A stretch of 64,000 bases of DNA, taken from assembly GCF_017301735.1 (NCBI RefSeq), contig NZ_CP071090.1, forward strand, positions 10,654,001-10,718,000. Direction: 5' to 3'. Of this stretch, positions 8,124 through 19,083 are shown piece after piece. Made by a program: the position numbers and the translations under genes. Under the pieces are notes generated by a model that saw nothing but the letters and a program-made list of their open reading frames with translations, had not been told where the DNA came from and made no database searches. Every line of letters begins with the position of its first letter. Position 1 is the first letter of the stretch. This DNA comes from Pyxidicoccus parkwaysis (GTDB lineage: Bacteria; Myxococcota; Myxococcia; Myxococcales; Myxococcaceae).

Positions 8124-9086
8124 ATGAGAGACTTCCCGCCCCTCACCTCGCTGCGAGCCTTCGAGGCCGCCGCGCGCCACCTCAGCTTCAAGCGCGCCGC
8201 GGACGAGCTCGCGGTGACGCCCACGGCCATCAGCCATCAAATCCGTCAGCTCGAGGAATGGGTCGGCATCAGCCTCTTCGAGCGTCGAGTCCGCCGCGTG
8301 GTCCTCACATCCGCGGGCCAGTCGCTCTACCCCGCGATGCGCGAAGGTTTCGACGCACTCGCCCGAGGAGTGGAATCCCTCAAGCGCGCCCCCGAGCGGA
8401 ACACCGTCACGCTCTCCGCCACCGTGGCCTTCACCGCGAGGTGGCTGCTGCCGCGAGTCGCGTCCTTCCGCGCCGCCTGTCCCGGGCTCGACCTGCGTCT
8501 CCACGCTTCGGACGAGCCCGTGGACCTGCACGCCGGAGCCGCGGACCTCGCCATCCGCTACGGGCGCGGGGGCTACCCGGGGCTGCGCTCGGAACTGCTG
8601 CTGAAGGATGCCTTCGCCCCCGTGTGCAGCCCGAGGCTCGGAGTCCTCGAGCCCGCCGACCTGTCTCGTCACCCGCTGCTGCGCTTCGAGTGGCGCCGCG
8701 TCGACGACGACACGCCCACCTGGCCCCGCTGGTTCGCCCGCGCAGGCCGCCCCTACCGCAAGGCGGGCGGAGAGCTGGTCTTCTCCGACGAGTCCCACGC
8801 CCTCCAGGCCGCCATCGCCGGCCACGGCATCGCCCTCGCGAGCCTCGTCCTCGTCGCGGAGGAGCTGGCCAGCGGCGCCCTGGTGCGGCCCTTCGGTCCC
8901 GTGCTGGACGGCTTCGCCTACCACGTGGTCCACGCGGAGGGCGGCCGCGACGCGGAGCGCATCGCCTCCGTGCGCCGCTGGCTCCTCGCCGAGGCGAAGG
9001 CCTTCATCGCCACACCCTCCCCGAAGGGCCCGCGCCGCAAGCGTCCGATGCCGAAATCTTCCAGTGTTTCTGAACGGTTGAGGTGA
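8124..9086 (+). CDS. LysR-family transcriptional regulator (GcvA-like)
   Basis: This 320-residue LysR-type regulator has an N-terminal winged HTH (LTSLRAFEAAARHLSFKRAADELAVTPTAISHQIRQLE, quoted in parts: AFEAAARHLSF and VTPTAISHQIRQLE) and a C-terminal substrate-binding domain. The HTH resembles the GcvA subgroup. The start is the ATG at 8124 with GGAGGG at 8115-8120. It is divergent from azoR, the usual arrangement for a LysR regulator and its target, so it likely responds to a quinone, aromatic or redox-active compound. That ligand is inferred only from the neighbour. Confidence 0.92.
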   Translation: MRDFPPLTSLRAFEAAARHLSFKRAADELAVTPTAISHQIRQLEEWVGISLFERRVRRVVLTSAGQSLYPAMREGFDALARGVESLKRAPERNTVTLSATVAFTARWLLPRVASFRAACPGLDLRLHASDEPVDLHAGAADLAIRYGRGGYPGLRSELLLKDAFAPVCSPRLGVLEPADLSRHPLLRFEWRRVDDDTPTWPRWFARAGRPYRKAGGELVFSDESHALQAAIAGHGIALASLVLVAEELASGALVRPFGPVLDGFAYHVVHAEGGRDAERIASVRRWLLAEAKAFIATPSPKGPRRKRPMPKSSSVSERLR

Positions 9087-9160
9087 CGGCGCCGCCGCCA
9101 AGGGAGTGTCAGACCCCTCCCTAGAATGCCCGCCCTCACCCGGTGATTTTCGGAGGCGTC

Positions 9161-9766
9161 GTGACGGAAGGCTCCATCCCCCAAGCGCGGTATTCCATGC
9201 TCTCGGCCCTGCCCTCGGGTTGGGTGGGGGAGATTCTGGACGAGGAGTTGGTGGCCTCGCCCCGCCCCACCGCCGCGCAGACGCGCGCGGCCTTCATGTT
9301 GGGCGTGGAGTTGGGTGAGCAGCTCGACCGGCGCCGGGGCGGCAGCGGCCGCTGGTGCTTCCTGCGTGCGCCCGAGCTGCACCTCGGCCAGGACATGCTC
9401 GTCCCCGACGTGGCCGGCTGGCGCCGCGAGCGCGTGGCCGCCCCGCCCGACCCGGACGTGCCCTTCCTCACCGTGGCGCCCGACTGGGTGTGCGAGGTGC
9501 TCGCGCCCACCACCGCCGCGCTGGACCGCACGCGCAAGCTGCCGCTCTACGCGCGCGCCGGTGTCTCCCACGTCTGGCTGGTGGACCCGGTCGCTCGCAC
9601 GCTGGAGGTGTACCAGCGCGTGAAGCGCGGCTGGCTCCTCACCGGCTCCTACGAGTCGGACTCGGTGGTGCGCGCCGAACCCTTCCCGTCGTCCTCGCTG
9701 GAGCTCGCGTCACTCTGGCTGCCGGAGGGGGCGGACACGCCCGCGCTGCTCGCAGCCGTGCCCTGA
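9161..9766 (+). CDS. Uma2-family (DUF820) PD-(D/E)XK-fold protein
   Basis: This 201-residue protein belongs to the Uma2 family, which has a restriction-endonuclease-like fold and is often multicopy in myxobacteria and cyanobacteria. Family features visible are PDVAGWRRER near the middle, CEVLAPTTAALDRTRKLPLYARAGV, and HVWLVDP. The acidic residues and lysine of a PD-(D/E)XK active site are plausible, but the function of the family is not well established. The start is a GTG at 9161 preceded by CGGAGG. A second Uma2 gene lies at 44.2 kb. The motif TGTCAGACCCCTCCC lies just upstream. Confidence 0.8.
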   Translation: MTEGSIPQARYSMLSALPSGWVGEILDEELVASPRPTAAQTRAAFMLGVELGEQLDRRRGGSGRWCFLRAPELHLGQDMLVPDVAGWRRERVAAPPDPDVPFLTVAPDWVCEVLAPTTAALDRTRKLPLYARAGVSHVWLVDPVARTLEVYQRVKRGWLLTGSYESDSVVRAEPFPSSSLELASLWLPEGADTPALLAAVP

Positions 9767-9778
9767 GAGTCGCGCCGC

Positions 9779-10855
9779 TCAGCTGGCGCGCTTGAGAAAC
9801 GTGCCGTCGGTCGGCTTCGCCAGCCGGCGCACCGCGCGCAGCAAGAGGTCCGGATCCACCGGCGCCGCGAGGAAGCCCCTCGCGCCCACCGCCTGGGCCC
9901 GGGGCAAATCCAGCTCCGGCACCTTGCCGGCCACCAGCACCTGCGCCAGCACCTTGCGGCCCAGGGCCTCCATGGAGGGCAGCGGCGCCACCACGACCTG
10001 CGTCTCGTTCGCCGCCAGCAATTCCTCGGTGCTGGCCACCTGGGCCTTCAGCCCGGACGTCTCCAGCACCCGCACCAGCCCCTTCGATGCCTCCGCGCCC
10101 CAGCCGTACACCAGCACCTGCGCCACCTGCTCCGGCCGGGCCGGCGTCAGCACCGGAATCTTCACCGGCGCGGGCGTGGGCTTCGCGGCCTTCGGCGCCA
10201 CCGGCGCGGGCGTGGGCTTCACGGGCGCGGGCGTCGGGCGGGCGAACAGGTCGTCCAGCGGGGAGAGCATGGGCAGCCCATTCGAGCCGGCGGGGGCGTC
10301 CATGTTCGTCAGGTCCGCCATGGTGCCGCCCAGCAGCATGGGCATGCTCTCGTCCGCCTCGGGCAGGGAGAAGCCCTCCATGCCGGGCCGGCGCTGGACG
10401 GCCTCACCCGTCTCACCGCGGTACATGCGGCCGATGGCGCGCTGGATGGCGGCGTCCGTGGCCAGCTTCGCCACCACGCGCGTCTTGCCGGACACGCTCT
10501 TCACCGCGTCCAGCGACGCCAGGCTCGCCGGCGCGGCAATGGCCACCACCAGCACCGAGTCCCGGCCGCCCTTGCCCTCCAGCCGCAGCGGCACCACGCG
10601 GTGCGCCTCGGCCACCTTCTCCGGAATCAGGTACGCGAGGTTGGCGTCCGGCGGCTGCGCGTCCAGCTCCACCGTCTCCATCCCCACCTGGGTCGCCAGG
10701 GCTTCCAGCACCTGCTGCGCCGTGCAGAAGCGTTGATCCACCACCACCTGCCCCAGCGGCACACCCCACTTGCGCTGATACGCCAGCGCGGAATGGAGCT
10801 GCAGGCCGTCAATCACCCCGCGCTCCACCAGGATGTCACCCAGTCGCTTCTTCAT
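9779..10855 (-). CDS. MshEN-domain protein with receiver-like C terminus
   Basis: The 358-residue protein opens with MKKRLGDILVERGVIDGLQL, the start of an MshEN (GspE/PilB N-terminal) domain, which in many members binds c-di-GMP; this domain spans about residues 1-150. It is followed by a low-complexity linker with repeated PTPAPVKP blocks (about 205-240), and then by a C-terminal alpha/beta domain resembling a response-regulator receiver (about 245-350), ending FLKRAS. No ATPase motor is present, so this is not a pilus or secretion ATPase. A signalling or motility adaptor is plausible. It is convergent with the Uma2 gene. Confidence 0.75.
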   Translation of the reverse strand: MKKRLGDILVERGVIDGLQLHSALAYQRKWGVPLGQVVVDQRFCTAQQVLEALATQVGMETVELDAQPPDANLAYLIPEKVAEAHRVVPLRLEGKGGRDSVLVVAIAAPASLASLDAVKSVSGKTRVVAKLATDAAIQRAIGRMYRGETGEAVQRRPGMEGFSLPEADESMPMLLGGTMADLTNMDAPAGSNGLPMLSPLDDLFARPTPAPVKPTPAPVAPKAAKPTPAPVKIPVLTPARPEQVAQVLVYGWGAEASKGLVRVLETSGLKAQVASTEELLAANETQVVVAPLPSMEALGRKVLAQVLVAGKVPELDLPRAQAVGARGFLAAPVDPDLLLRAVRRLAKPTDGTFLKRAS

Positions 10856-11155
10856 GGCTTGGTTCCTCGGCCCCCACCTTGGCGGCTCCTCGACATCAGG
10901 AACGGCTTCGGTCCAGGAAATTGATGCACTCTGTACGCTTCTGGAGCCCTTTCGGCTTCTTCGCGGGCGCCAGAAGGTTCCGCATCCACGCCAGGATGCA
11001 ATCCCGGGGCCGCCCTTGCGTCGGGGTATCCCGGGAGTGGAGGATGTCGTGCAGTCAATGAGGTGCCTGTCCTCAAGTGCGCGTCATGCGTCCCTCCGTG
11101 CCCCATCCAACACGCCAATAGGCAGCGTGTCGGTGCCTTACCTAGGTTTTCCCCC
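10856..11155. other. Intergenic region
   Basis: This 300-bp divergent gap separates the MshEN protein gene from the cysteine dioxygenase gene. It should carry both promoters. I see no ORF or strong repeat in it. Confidence 0.5.
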
Positions 11156-11746
11156 ATGGGCGTGATGACCCTCGACGCGTTGGTAGGACTCCTCCGGGAG
11201 GAGGCGGGCGGGCAGCCGGGCCTGCTGCGCGTGGGCGAGCGGCTCGGGGGGCTGGTGGTGGAGTCCTCGAGCCTCCAGCCGTACCTGCACTTCAGCCGGG
11301 GCCGGTACACGCGAAATCTGGTCTACCGGGATTCGCGGCTGGAGGTGCTGCTCAACTGCTGGGAGGAGGGCGCCGTCTCGCCCATCCATGACCACGACGG
11401 GCAGGAGTGCTGGTTCAGCATCCAGTCCGGCACCTTCATCCTGGAGAACTACGGGCTCGTGTCCGGCGGCCTGGCCGCGGGGCCGGCGTTGCTGGGGCCT
11501 CCGGTGGTGGTGGGGCCGGTGGGCGCGGGCCACGTGGACTTCCGCTGCCCCGAGGCGCCCATCCACCGCGTCATCAACACGCAGGGCCCGGCCGTCTCGC
11601 TGCACGTGTACGCGGGGCCGGTGGAGCAGTGCCTCGTATTCGATTCGAAGCGTCAGCGGTGCGCCGCGCAGCAGCTCCGCTATCACTCCGTCTTCGGGCG
11701 GCTGCTCACCCACTCGGAAGCCGCGTCTTCGCGGATCCGCGTCTGA
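11156..11746 (+). CDS. Cysteine dioxygenase family protein
   Basis: This 196-residue cupin resembles cysteine dioxygenase, a non-heme iron enzyme that oxidises cysteine to cysteine sulfinate. The iron ligands are seen as SPIHDHDGQE (His-x-His, about residues 78-80) and a later histidine in SLHVYAGP near residue 145. The core LVYRDSRLEVLLNCW and the glycine-rich strand are typical. The start is the ATG at 11156; an ATG at 11165 is also possible. It stands alone, with no obvious sulfur-metabolism neighbours, so a related thiol substrate is possible. Confidence 0.82.
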   Translation: MGVMTLDALVGLLREEAGGQPGLLRVGERLGGLVVESSSLQPYLHFSRGRYTRNLVYRDSRLEVLLNCWEEGAVSPIHDHDGQECWFSIQSGTFILENYGLVSGGLAAGPALLGPPVVVGPVGAGHVDFRCPEAPIHRVINTQGPAVSLHVYAGPVEQCLVFDSKRQRCAAQQLRYHSVFGRLLTHSEAASSRIRV

Positions 11747-11939
11747 GGCACGCCGGCCGCGGCAATCCTTCCGCACGGGAGTCCACGCGGCTCCAGGCCC
11801 ACATCCGCGCCGGTGCGGGAGCGGGCGTCCGGTGGAGACGCTCCCGCGTCCAGACGTGACGCGGGAGCCCCCTGCCCTTCCGGACTACCCGACGCGCTGT
11901 CGCGCCCGGACGCGCTGGCGCGCCCGGGTGCGCGGGCCC

Positions 11940-13733
11940 CTACTCCCAGCTCGCCCGGGGCATGGGGGAGTAGAGGGAGGCGCGCTGGTGCTCGAACAGG
12001 CCCATCCGCGCGCCGAGCGAGTACACCGCGTCCACGCTCTTCATCAGCGCGCTGAACGGCGCCTGCGCACTCACCGAGGCGGCATCGTCCTCGCTGTTGT
12101 CCCCCTTCTGGCCGAGCAGCTCGGACAGCACCTCGGACGTGGCCTTCTTGCGCGGGTACACCTCCACGTGCACGGGAGCGTCGGAGGGCAGCTTCGCCAG
12201 CTCCTTCGCCAGCGCGAGCGCCTTCGGGTACCCGCCGAGCGCGTCCACCAGCCCGTTGGCCAGCGCGTCCTCGCCCGTCCACACGCGGCCCCGGGCCAGC
12301 CCCTGCAGCTTGTCCAGCGGCATCTTCCGCCCGGCCGCCGCGCGCGTGGTGAAGTCCTTGTAGATGAAGTCCAGCTCCGCCTCCGCGCGAGCCTCCTGCT
12401 CCGGCGTGAAGTCCGCGTCGGAGCTGTTCATCGTCGCGTTGCGGCCCGCGGAAATCGTCTCGAAGTTGACCCCGAGCTTCTCCCAGAAGGCCTGCGTCAC
12501 GAACTTGCCCGCGTACACGCCGATGCTGCCGGTGAGCGTGCCCGGCTGCGCGACGATGCGGTCCGCGTCCATGGCCACGAAGTAGCCGCCGCTCGCGGCG
12601 TAGGTGCCCATGGTGACGATGACGGGCTTGCCCGCGTCCCGAGCGCGCTGCACCTCGCGGCGCACGGTGTCGCTGGCCACGTAGCTGCCGCCCGGGCTGT
12701 TGACGCGGAAGATGATGGCCTTCACGTGCGGGTCCTCGGCCGCCTTGCGCAGCGCGGCCGCCACGCTGTCACCGCCCATGACCTGCTCGCCACCCAGCGG
12801 GCTGGACTGGCTCTTCCCGCGCGACACCCCGCCCACGCCATACACGAGGGCGATGGTGTCCCCGGACGTGTGCGGCCGGCCGGCGCGCTCCAGGTACTTG
12901 TGCACGTAGAGCAATTCCGCGCCGGGGCCCGCGTCCTTCTTCACGGTGCCCATGACCTCGTCGCGGTAGCGCAGCCCGTCCACCAGCTTCGCGTCCACCG
13001 CCTCCTGGCCGAACAGCGGCGCCCGGTCGATGAGGCCGCGCACCGTGTCCTCCGTGAGCTTCCGGTCCTCGGCGATGCCGCGCACCACCTGGCCGAAGAG
13101 GCTCTGCGTGAAGCGCTCGGTGGCCTCGCGGTGGGGCGCGTTGTAGCCCTGCTCCGTGTACGTGTTGACGGCGTTCTTGTACTCGGCGCGCTTGTGGTAG
13201 CGCGGCGTCACGCCCAGCTTCGCGAAGGCGTCGCGCGCGAAGGGCGTCTCGAAAGTCAGGCCGGTGATGTTCAAGTCACCGGAAGGCTGGATGTAGACCT
13301 CGTCGAAGGCGGACGCGACGTAGTAGCCGACGGTGGTGTTGTCCTGCTCGCCGAAGGTGTCCGCGTAGGCCACGGCCTTCTTGCCCTTGGCGCGGAAGGC
13401 CTTCACCGCGTCGCGAATCTCCTGCGCCGCGGCGGGGCTGCCCGGGTTGCCCACGCGCGCCACCAGCGACTTCACGCGCGGGTCGTCTCCGGCCTTCTCC
13501 AGCGCGTCCACCACGTCATGCACGGTGGTGGGCTCCTCGCCGAAGGCCCCGCTGAGCGAGTTGCTCAGCACGTACTCGGGCAGAGGGTCCTCCAGGTCCA
13601 ACTCCAGCACGAGGTTGGACGGGACGGTGGGGCCGCTCGCCGACGCGAGCACCAGCAGGCCGATGAGGCCCACCACGAAGAGGACGGACATCGCGCCGAT
13701 GAAGGCCAGCGAGCCGATGAGAAATCGTTTCAT
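11940..13733 (-). CDS. sppA: Signal peptide peptidase SppA (67K type)
   Basis: SppA is a membrane-anchored serine protease that degrades cleaved signal peptides. The 597-residue protein starts with an N-terminal membrane segment (about 5-32) and has two ClpP-like halves, as in the E. coli enzyme. The catalytic dyad is visible as Lys186 in RAEYKNAVN and Ser381 in TYAASGGYF, the expected long-form spacing. DSVAAALRKAAEDPHVKA and FRVNSPGG are further family motifs. The start is the ATG at 13733. It is convergent with the cysteine dioxygenase gene and appears monocistronic. Confidence 0.93.
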   Translation of the reverse strand: MKRFLIGSLAFIGAMSVLFVVGLIGLLVLASASGPTVPSNLVLELDLEDPLPEYVLSNSLSGAFGEEPTTVHDVVDALEKAGDDPRVKSLVARVGNPGSPAAAQEIRDAVKAFRAKGKKAVAYADTFGEQDNTTVGYYVASAFDEVYIQPSGDLNITGLTFETPFARDAFAKLGVTPRYHKRAEYKNAVNTYTEQGYNAPHREATERFTQSLFGQVVRGIAEDRKLTEDTVRGLIDRAPLFGQEAVDAKLVDGLRYRDEVMGTVKKDAGPGAELLYVHKYLERAGRPHTSGDTIALVYGVGGVSRGKSQSSPLGGEQVMGGDSVAAALRKAAEDPHVKAIIFRVNSPGGSYVASDTVRREVQRARDAGKPVIVTMGTYAASGGYFVAMDADRIVAQPGTLTGSIGVYAGKFVTQAFWEKLGVNFETISAGRNATMNSSDADFTPEQEARAEAELDFIYKDFTTRAAAGRKMPLDKLQGLARGRVWTGEDALANGLVDALGGYPKALALAKELAKLPSDAPVHVEVYPRKKATSEVLSELLGQKGDNSEDDAASVSAQAPFSALMKSVDAVYSLGARMGLFEHQRASLYSPMPRASWE

Positions 13734-14076
13734 CCGAAGGGACTCCTGGTACGTGCGCCGTAGGGCACGGCCCTGCGCACGCGGTGCTTACTACTAACGC
13801 GCGGTGGGGACGATGCTTGCGTCCTCGCACGTGGGGCCGTTGACAGGGGGCTTCTGTTTTCGGACTCCGGACGCCTCGCTCAGGAGGAGGGACAGGCGCG
13901 AGTGGCTCCAGCCTCGCCTGGCGGAAGGGCGGGCGCGGGGGGCCGTGCGGTAAGGATTCACAGGGGAGGACACGCGTGTCACCGGTGAGCGCGGATCCTC
14001 GGTGGGCAGGCGCTCGCGCGATGGCAGGGAGCCAAGGAGGCGCGGCGACCAGGCACCCCAAATGCACGCGAGCTGA
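13734..14076. other. Intergenic region upstream of sppA
   Basis: This 343-bp region lies between sppA (start) and the end of a phosphoesterase gene, both on the minus strand. It should hold the sppA promoter. No supported ORF is present. Confidence 0.5.
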
Positions 14077-14757
14077 TCAGCCCCGGGCCGAGGAGACATC
14101 GCCGTGCCCCGGCGTGGGGCGAGGCTCCAGGTCGACGACGATAGGAGGGCGGACGCCGAAGGGCATCAGGCGGCAGTTGGCCACGTTGAGGAAGCGGGTG
14201 GAGAGGCCGGGGAGCGAGTACTCGCCGTGGGCCTCGTGGATGTGGCCGAAGACGTGGAGGCGGGGCTGGACCTGGCGGACGCGAGCGAGCAGGTCCTCAC
14301 AGCCCGCGTTGACGCGGCTCCACGTCCGGTCTCCGAGTCCGTGAGGAGGGCCGTGGGTGATGAGGATGTCGAGGCCCTCGGGGATGAGCTTCCAGTGGGC
14401 GGCGATGTCCGGGCCCCGGTCCCGATTGAAGGCCCACCTGCCGAACCGGGGCGTGATGGGAGAGCCCCAGATGCGCAGCCCCGCGACGAGGGCCTCTTCG
14501 TCCTGGAGGTAGCGAGCACCGGTCTGTTCGATGAGTGAGCGGGCCAGGTCGGGAGCCTCCTCGCAGAGGAAGTCGTGATTGCCTGCGATGAGGACCTTCT
14601 CGCGGGCCTCGCAGAGGGAGAACCAGCGGAGGAACTCCTCGACCTCGTTTCGGCGTCCCCGGCCGGTGAAGTCACCCGCGTGGATGAGCACATCGCACGG
14701 GGGCACCGTCAGGGATTCATGGTGCATGTGCGTGTCGGAGAGGAGCACCAGCCGCAT
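14077..14757 (-). CDS. Metallophosphoesterase
   Basis: This 226-residue calcineurin-like phosphoesterase shows the full set of metal ligands in order: LSDTHMHH (D-x-H) at the start, AGDFTGRG, IAGNHDF (GNHD), THGPPHG and FGHIHEAHG. These coordinate two metal ions in this superfamily. It resembles small stand-alone phosphoesterases of unknown substrate. The start is the ATG at 14757, giving MRLVLLSDTH, the usual beginning; an upstream in-frame extension is not conserved-looking. There is no operon partner. Confidence 0.87.
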   Translation of the reverse strand: MRLVLLSDTHMHHESLTVPPCDVLIHAGDFTGRGRRNEVEEFLRWFSLCEAREKVLIAGNHDFLCEEAPDLARSLIEQTGARYLQDEEALVAGLRIWGSPITPRFGRWAFNRDRGPDIAAHWKLIPEGLDILITHGPPHGLGDRTWSRVNAGCEDLLARVRQVQPRLHVFGHIHEAHGEYSLPGLSTRFLNVANCRLMPFGVRPPIVVDLEPRPTPGHGDVSSARG

Positions 14758-14874
14758 CCCGAATCCCTTCGCTTCGGACGTGGAGCCCGAGGCCGTGGGC
14801 GTCACGTTAATCGCCGCAAGGGGAAAGCACACGGGAGGACGGTGCGGGCCGTCCTCCTGTGCTCATGCGAGGGC

Positions 14875-15621
14875 TCAAGCCTGTTCGAGCCGACTCACGC
14901 GGCGCTCCAGGGTGCCCAGCCTGTCCCGGTCGTGGGTCTGCTGCTCCGCGAGACTGTTCAGCGTGCGGCCGATCTTCTCGAGGAAGCCTTCGTGCTGCGT
15001 CTTGGTGGAAACGACGACAGTCGTGATGCCGGAGAACCCATCCGTAAGCATGCTCACGTTCTGAGTCGTCGAGCTCATGCCGACGCTCAGTATGTCCACC
15101 TTGCTGCGCAGTGCTTCCACCTTGCTGTCGACGAACAACACCTTGTGTTCGAGGGTGTTTGTCCGGGCGTCGAGTGCCTCCACCTTGTGGTCGAGCGTGT
15201 TTGTCCGGGCGTCGAGTGCCTCCACCTTGTGGTCGAGCGTGGTTGTCCGGGCGTCGAGTGCTTCCACCGCCTGGTGGAGCTCCGACACCGCCTGGTGGAA
15301 CTCCGACACCTCCTGCCTGACGGACTTCATCTCCTGACTGAGGGACTTCGTCTCCTGCCTGAAGGACGTCACCTCCTGCCTGAAGGACTTCGTCTCCTGA
15401 CTGAGGGACTTCACCTCCTGATCGAAGGACTTCACCTCCTGCCTCAACTCGGCCACGCCCGACGTCATGGCACCCACGTTCCGCTGAAGCTGAGTCAGGT
15501 TCTCCCGCATCGTGGAGAGGATCTCCTCCGCCCGGTCGTAGCTCGCGAGCACCTGCTGGTGGGACTCACGCAGCTCTTCCAGGTACAGCCTGATCTCGTT
15601 CCCGCCTGTCGCCATCGCCAT
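14875..15621 (-). CDS. Repetitive coiled-coil protein
   Basis: The 248-residue protein is almost entirely coiled coil, beginning MAMATGGNEIRLYLEELRES and ending LERRVSRLEQA. It has two sets of 14-residue repeats: EVKSLSQETKSFRQ-type blocks (about 72-130) and three copies of VEALDARTNTLDHK (about 119-160). There is no signal peptide or membrane segment. The start at 15621 follows AAGGAG with 8-bp spacing, which favours it over a longer reading to 15738. I do not recognise a family; a structural or scaffolding role is inference from the coiled coil alone. Confidence 0.75.
   Translation of the reverse strand: MAMATGGNEIRLYLEELRESHQQVLASYDRAEEILSTMRENLTQLQRNVGAMTSGVAELRQEVKSFDQEVKSLSQETKSFRQEVTSFRQETKSLSQEMKSVRQEVSEFHQAVSELHQAVEALDARTTTLDHKVEALDARTNTLDHKVEALDARTNTLEHKVLFVDSKVEALRSKVDILSVGMSSTTQNVSMLTDGFSGITTVVVSTKTQHEGFLEKIGRTLNSLAEQQTHDRDRLGTLERRVSRLEQA
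15143..15268 (-). repeat. Three 42-bp tandem repeats in the coiled-coil gene
   Basis: Copies lie at 15143-15184, 15185-15226 and 15227-15268, differing at only a few bases. Each encodes one 14-residue block (two heptads). The near-identity at DNA level indicates recent expansion. Confidence 0.9.
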
Positions 15622-16022
15622 CTGTCGCTCTCCTTCCCACCGGAGACCCTTCTCCGGTTGGACGTCACGCAACCTACCAACCATATCTGACACGGTGGCT
15701 GAGCCACGGAAGACCTGTAAGGTCCTGCACCCGGGCACACCCCAATCCCAGACGCCGGCCTACAGAGCCGCCGCTCACGGATTCACAGGACACAACCAGT
15801 TCGTGAAGCACCCGCCGGGTGCAACACCCATGGTACGCCGGCTCGGTTCGGAGTCAACCTCATGGGGCGTCAATCTACTATACGACCTGTAGAGTCACAC
15901 GGGCACGCCCACGGCTGTCACCCCCAAGACTCCCGGCCGGCGGGACTGTCGCCGTTCGGGATGGCGGGCGGGCCATACCGGGTTAGAAGCCGGTGCACTT
16001 CCAGATGACTCGCGAGGACCGC
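15622..16022. other. Divergent intergenic region
   Basis: This 401-bp gap lies between the coiled-coil gene (minus) and the M16 peptidase gene (plus). Short hairpin-like elements occur, for example GTGGC-TGA-GCCAC near 15693 and GACCT-GTA-AGGTC near 15711. An AT-rich CTACTATACGACC near 15877 could hold a -10 element for the M16 gene. No gene is supported. Confidence 0.4.
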
Positions 16023-18872
<2,850 letters not shown>

Positions 18873-18899
18873 CGCGGTAGTCGCGCCTGCGTGAAGTCC

Positions 18900-18934
18900 G
18901 AGCCCCGTGGTGCCTGAGCGGCGCCACGGGGCTC
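18900..18934 (+). terminator. Hairpin terminator after M16 peptidase gene
   Basis: GAGCCCCGTGGTGCC (18900-18914) pairs with GGCGCCACGGGGCTC (18920-18934) around a 5-base loop with one G-T mismatch, and is followed by TGTCTTT. It lies 27 bp after the M16 stop. Confidence 0.75.
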
Positions 18935-19083
18935 TGTCTTTCCGGACGCGCGGCGCCTGCCTGCTCATCCAACTGCAACACGGTGTCAGCGACAGGACGG
19001 AGCCCGGGACGCCAGTGCATCTCCGGGGCGGGTCCTGCCCGGCGCCACGCAATGGCTACCTTCCCACGGGGACGGGAGGGTGG

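Noticed and set aside
11388..13763. 791-residue plus-strand ORF across sppA
   Set aside because: Antisense shadow of the well-supported sppA gene, with no domain features.
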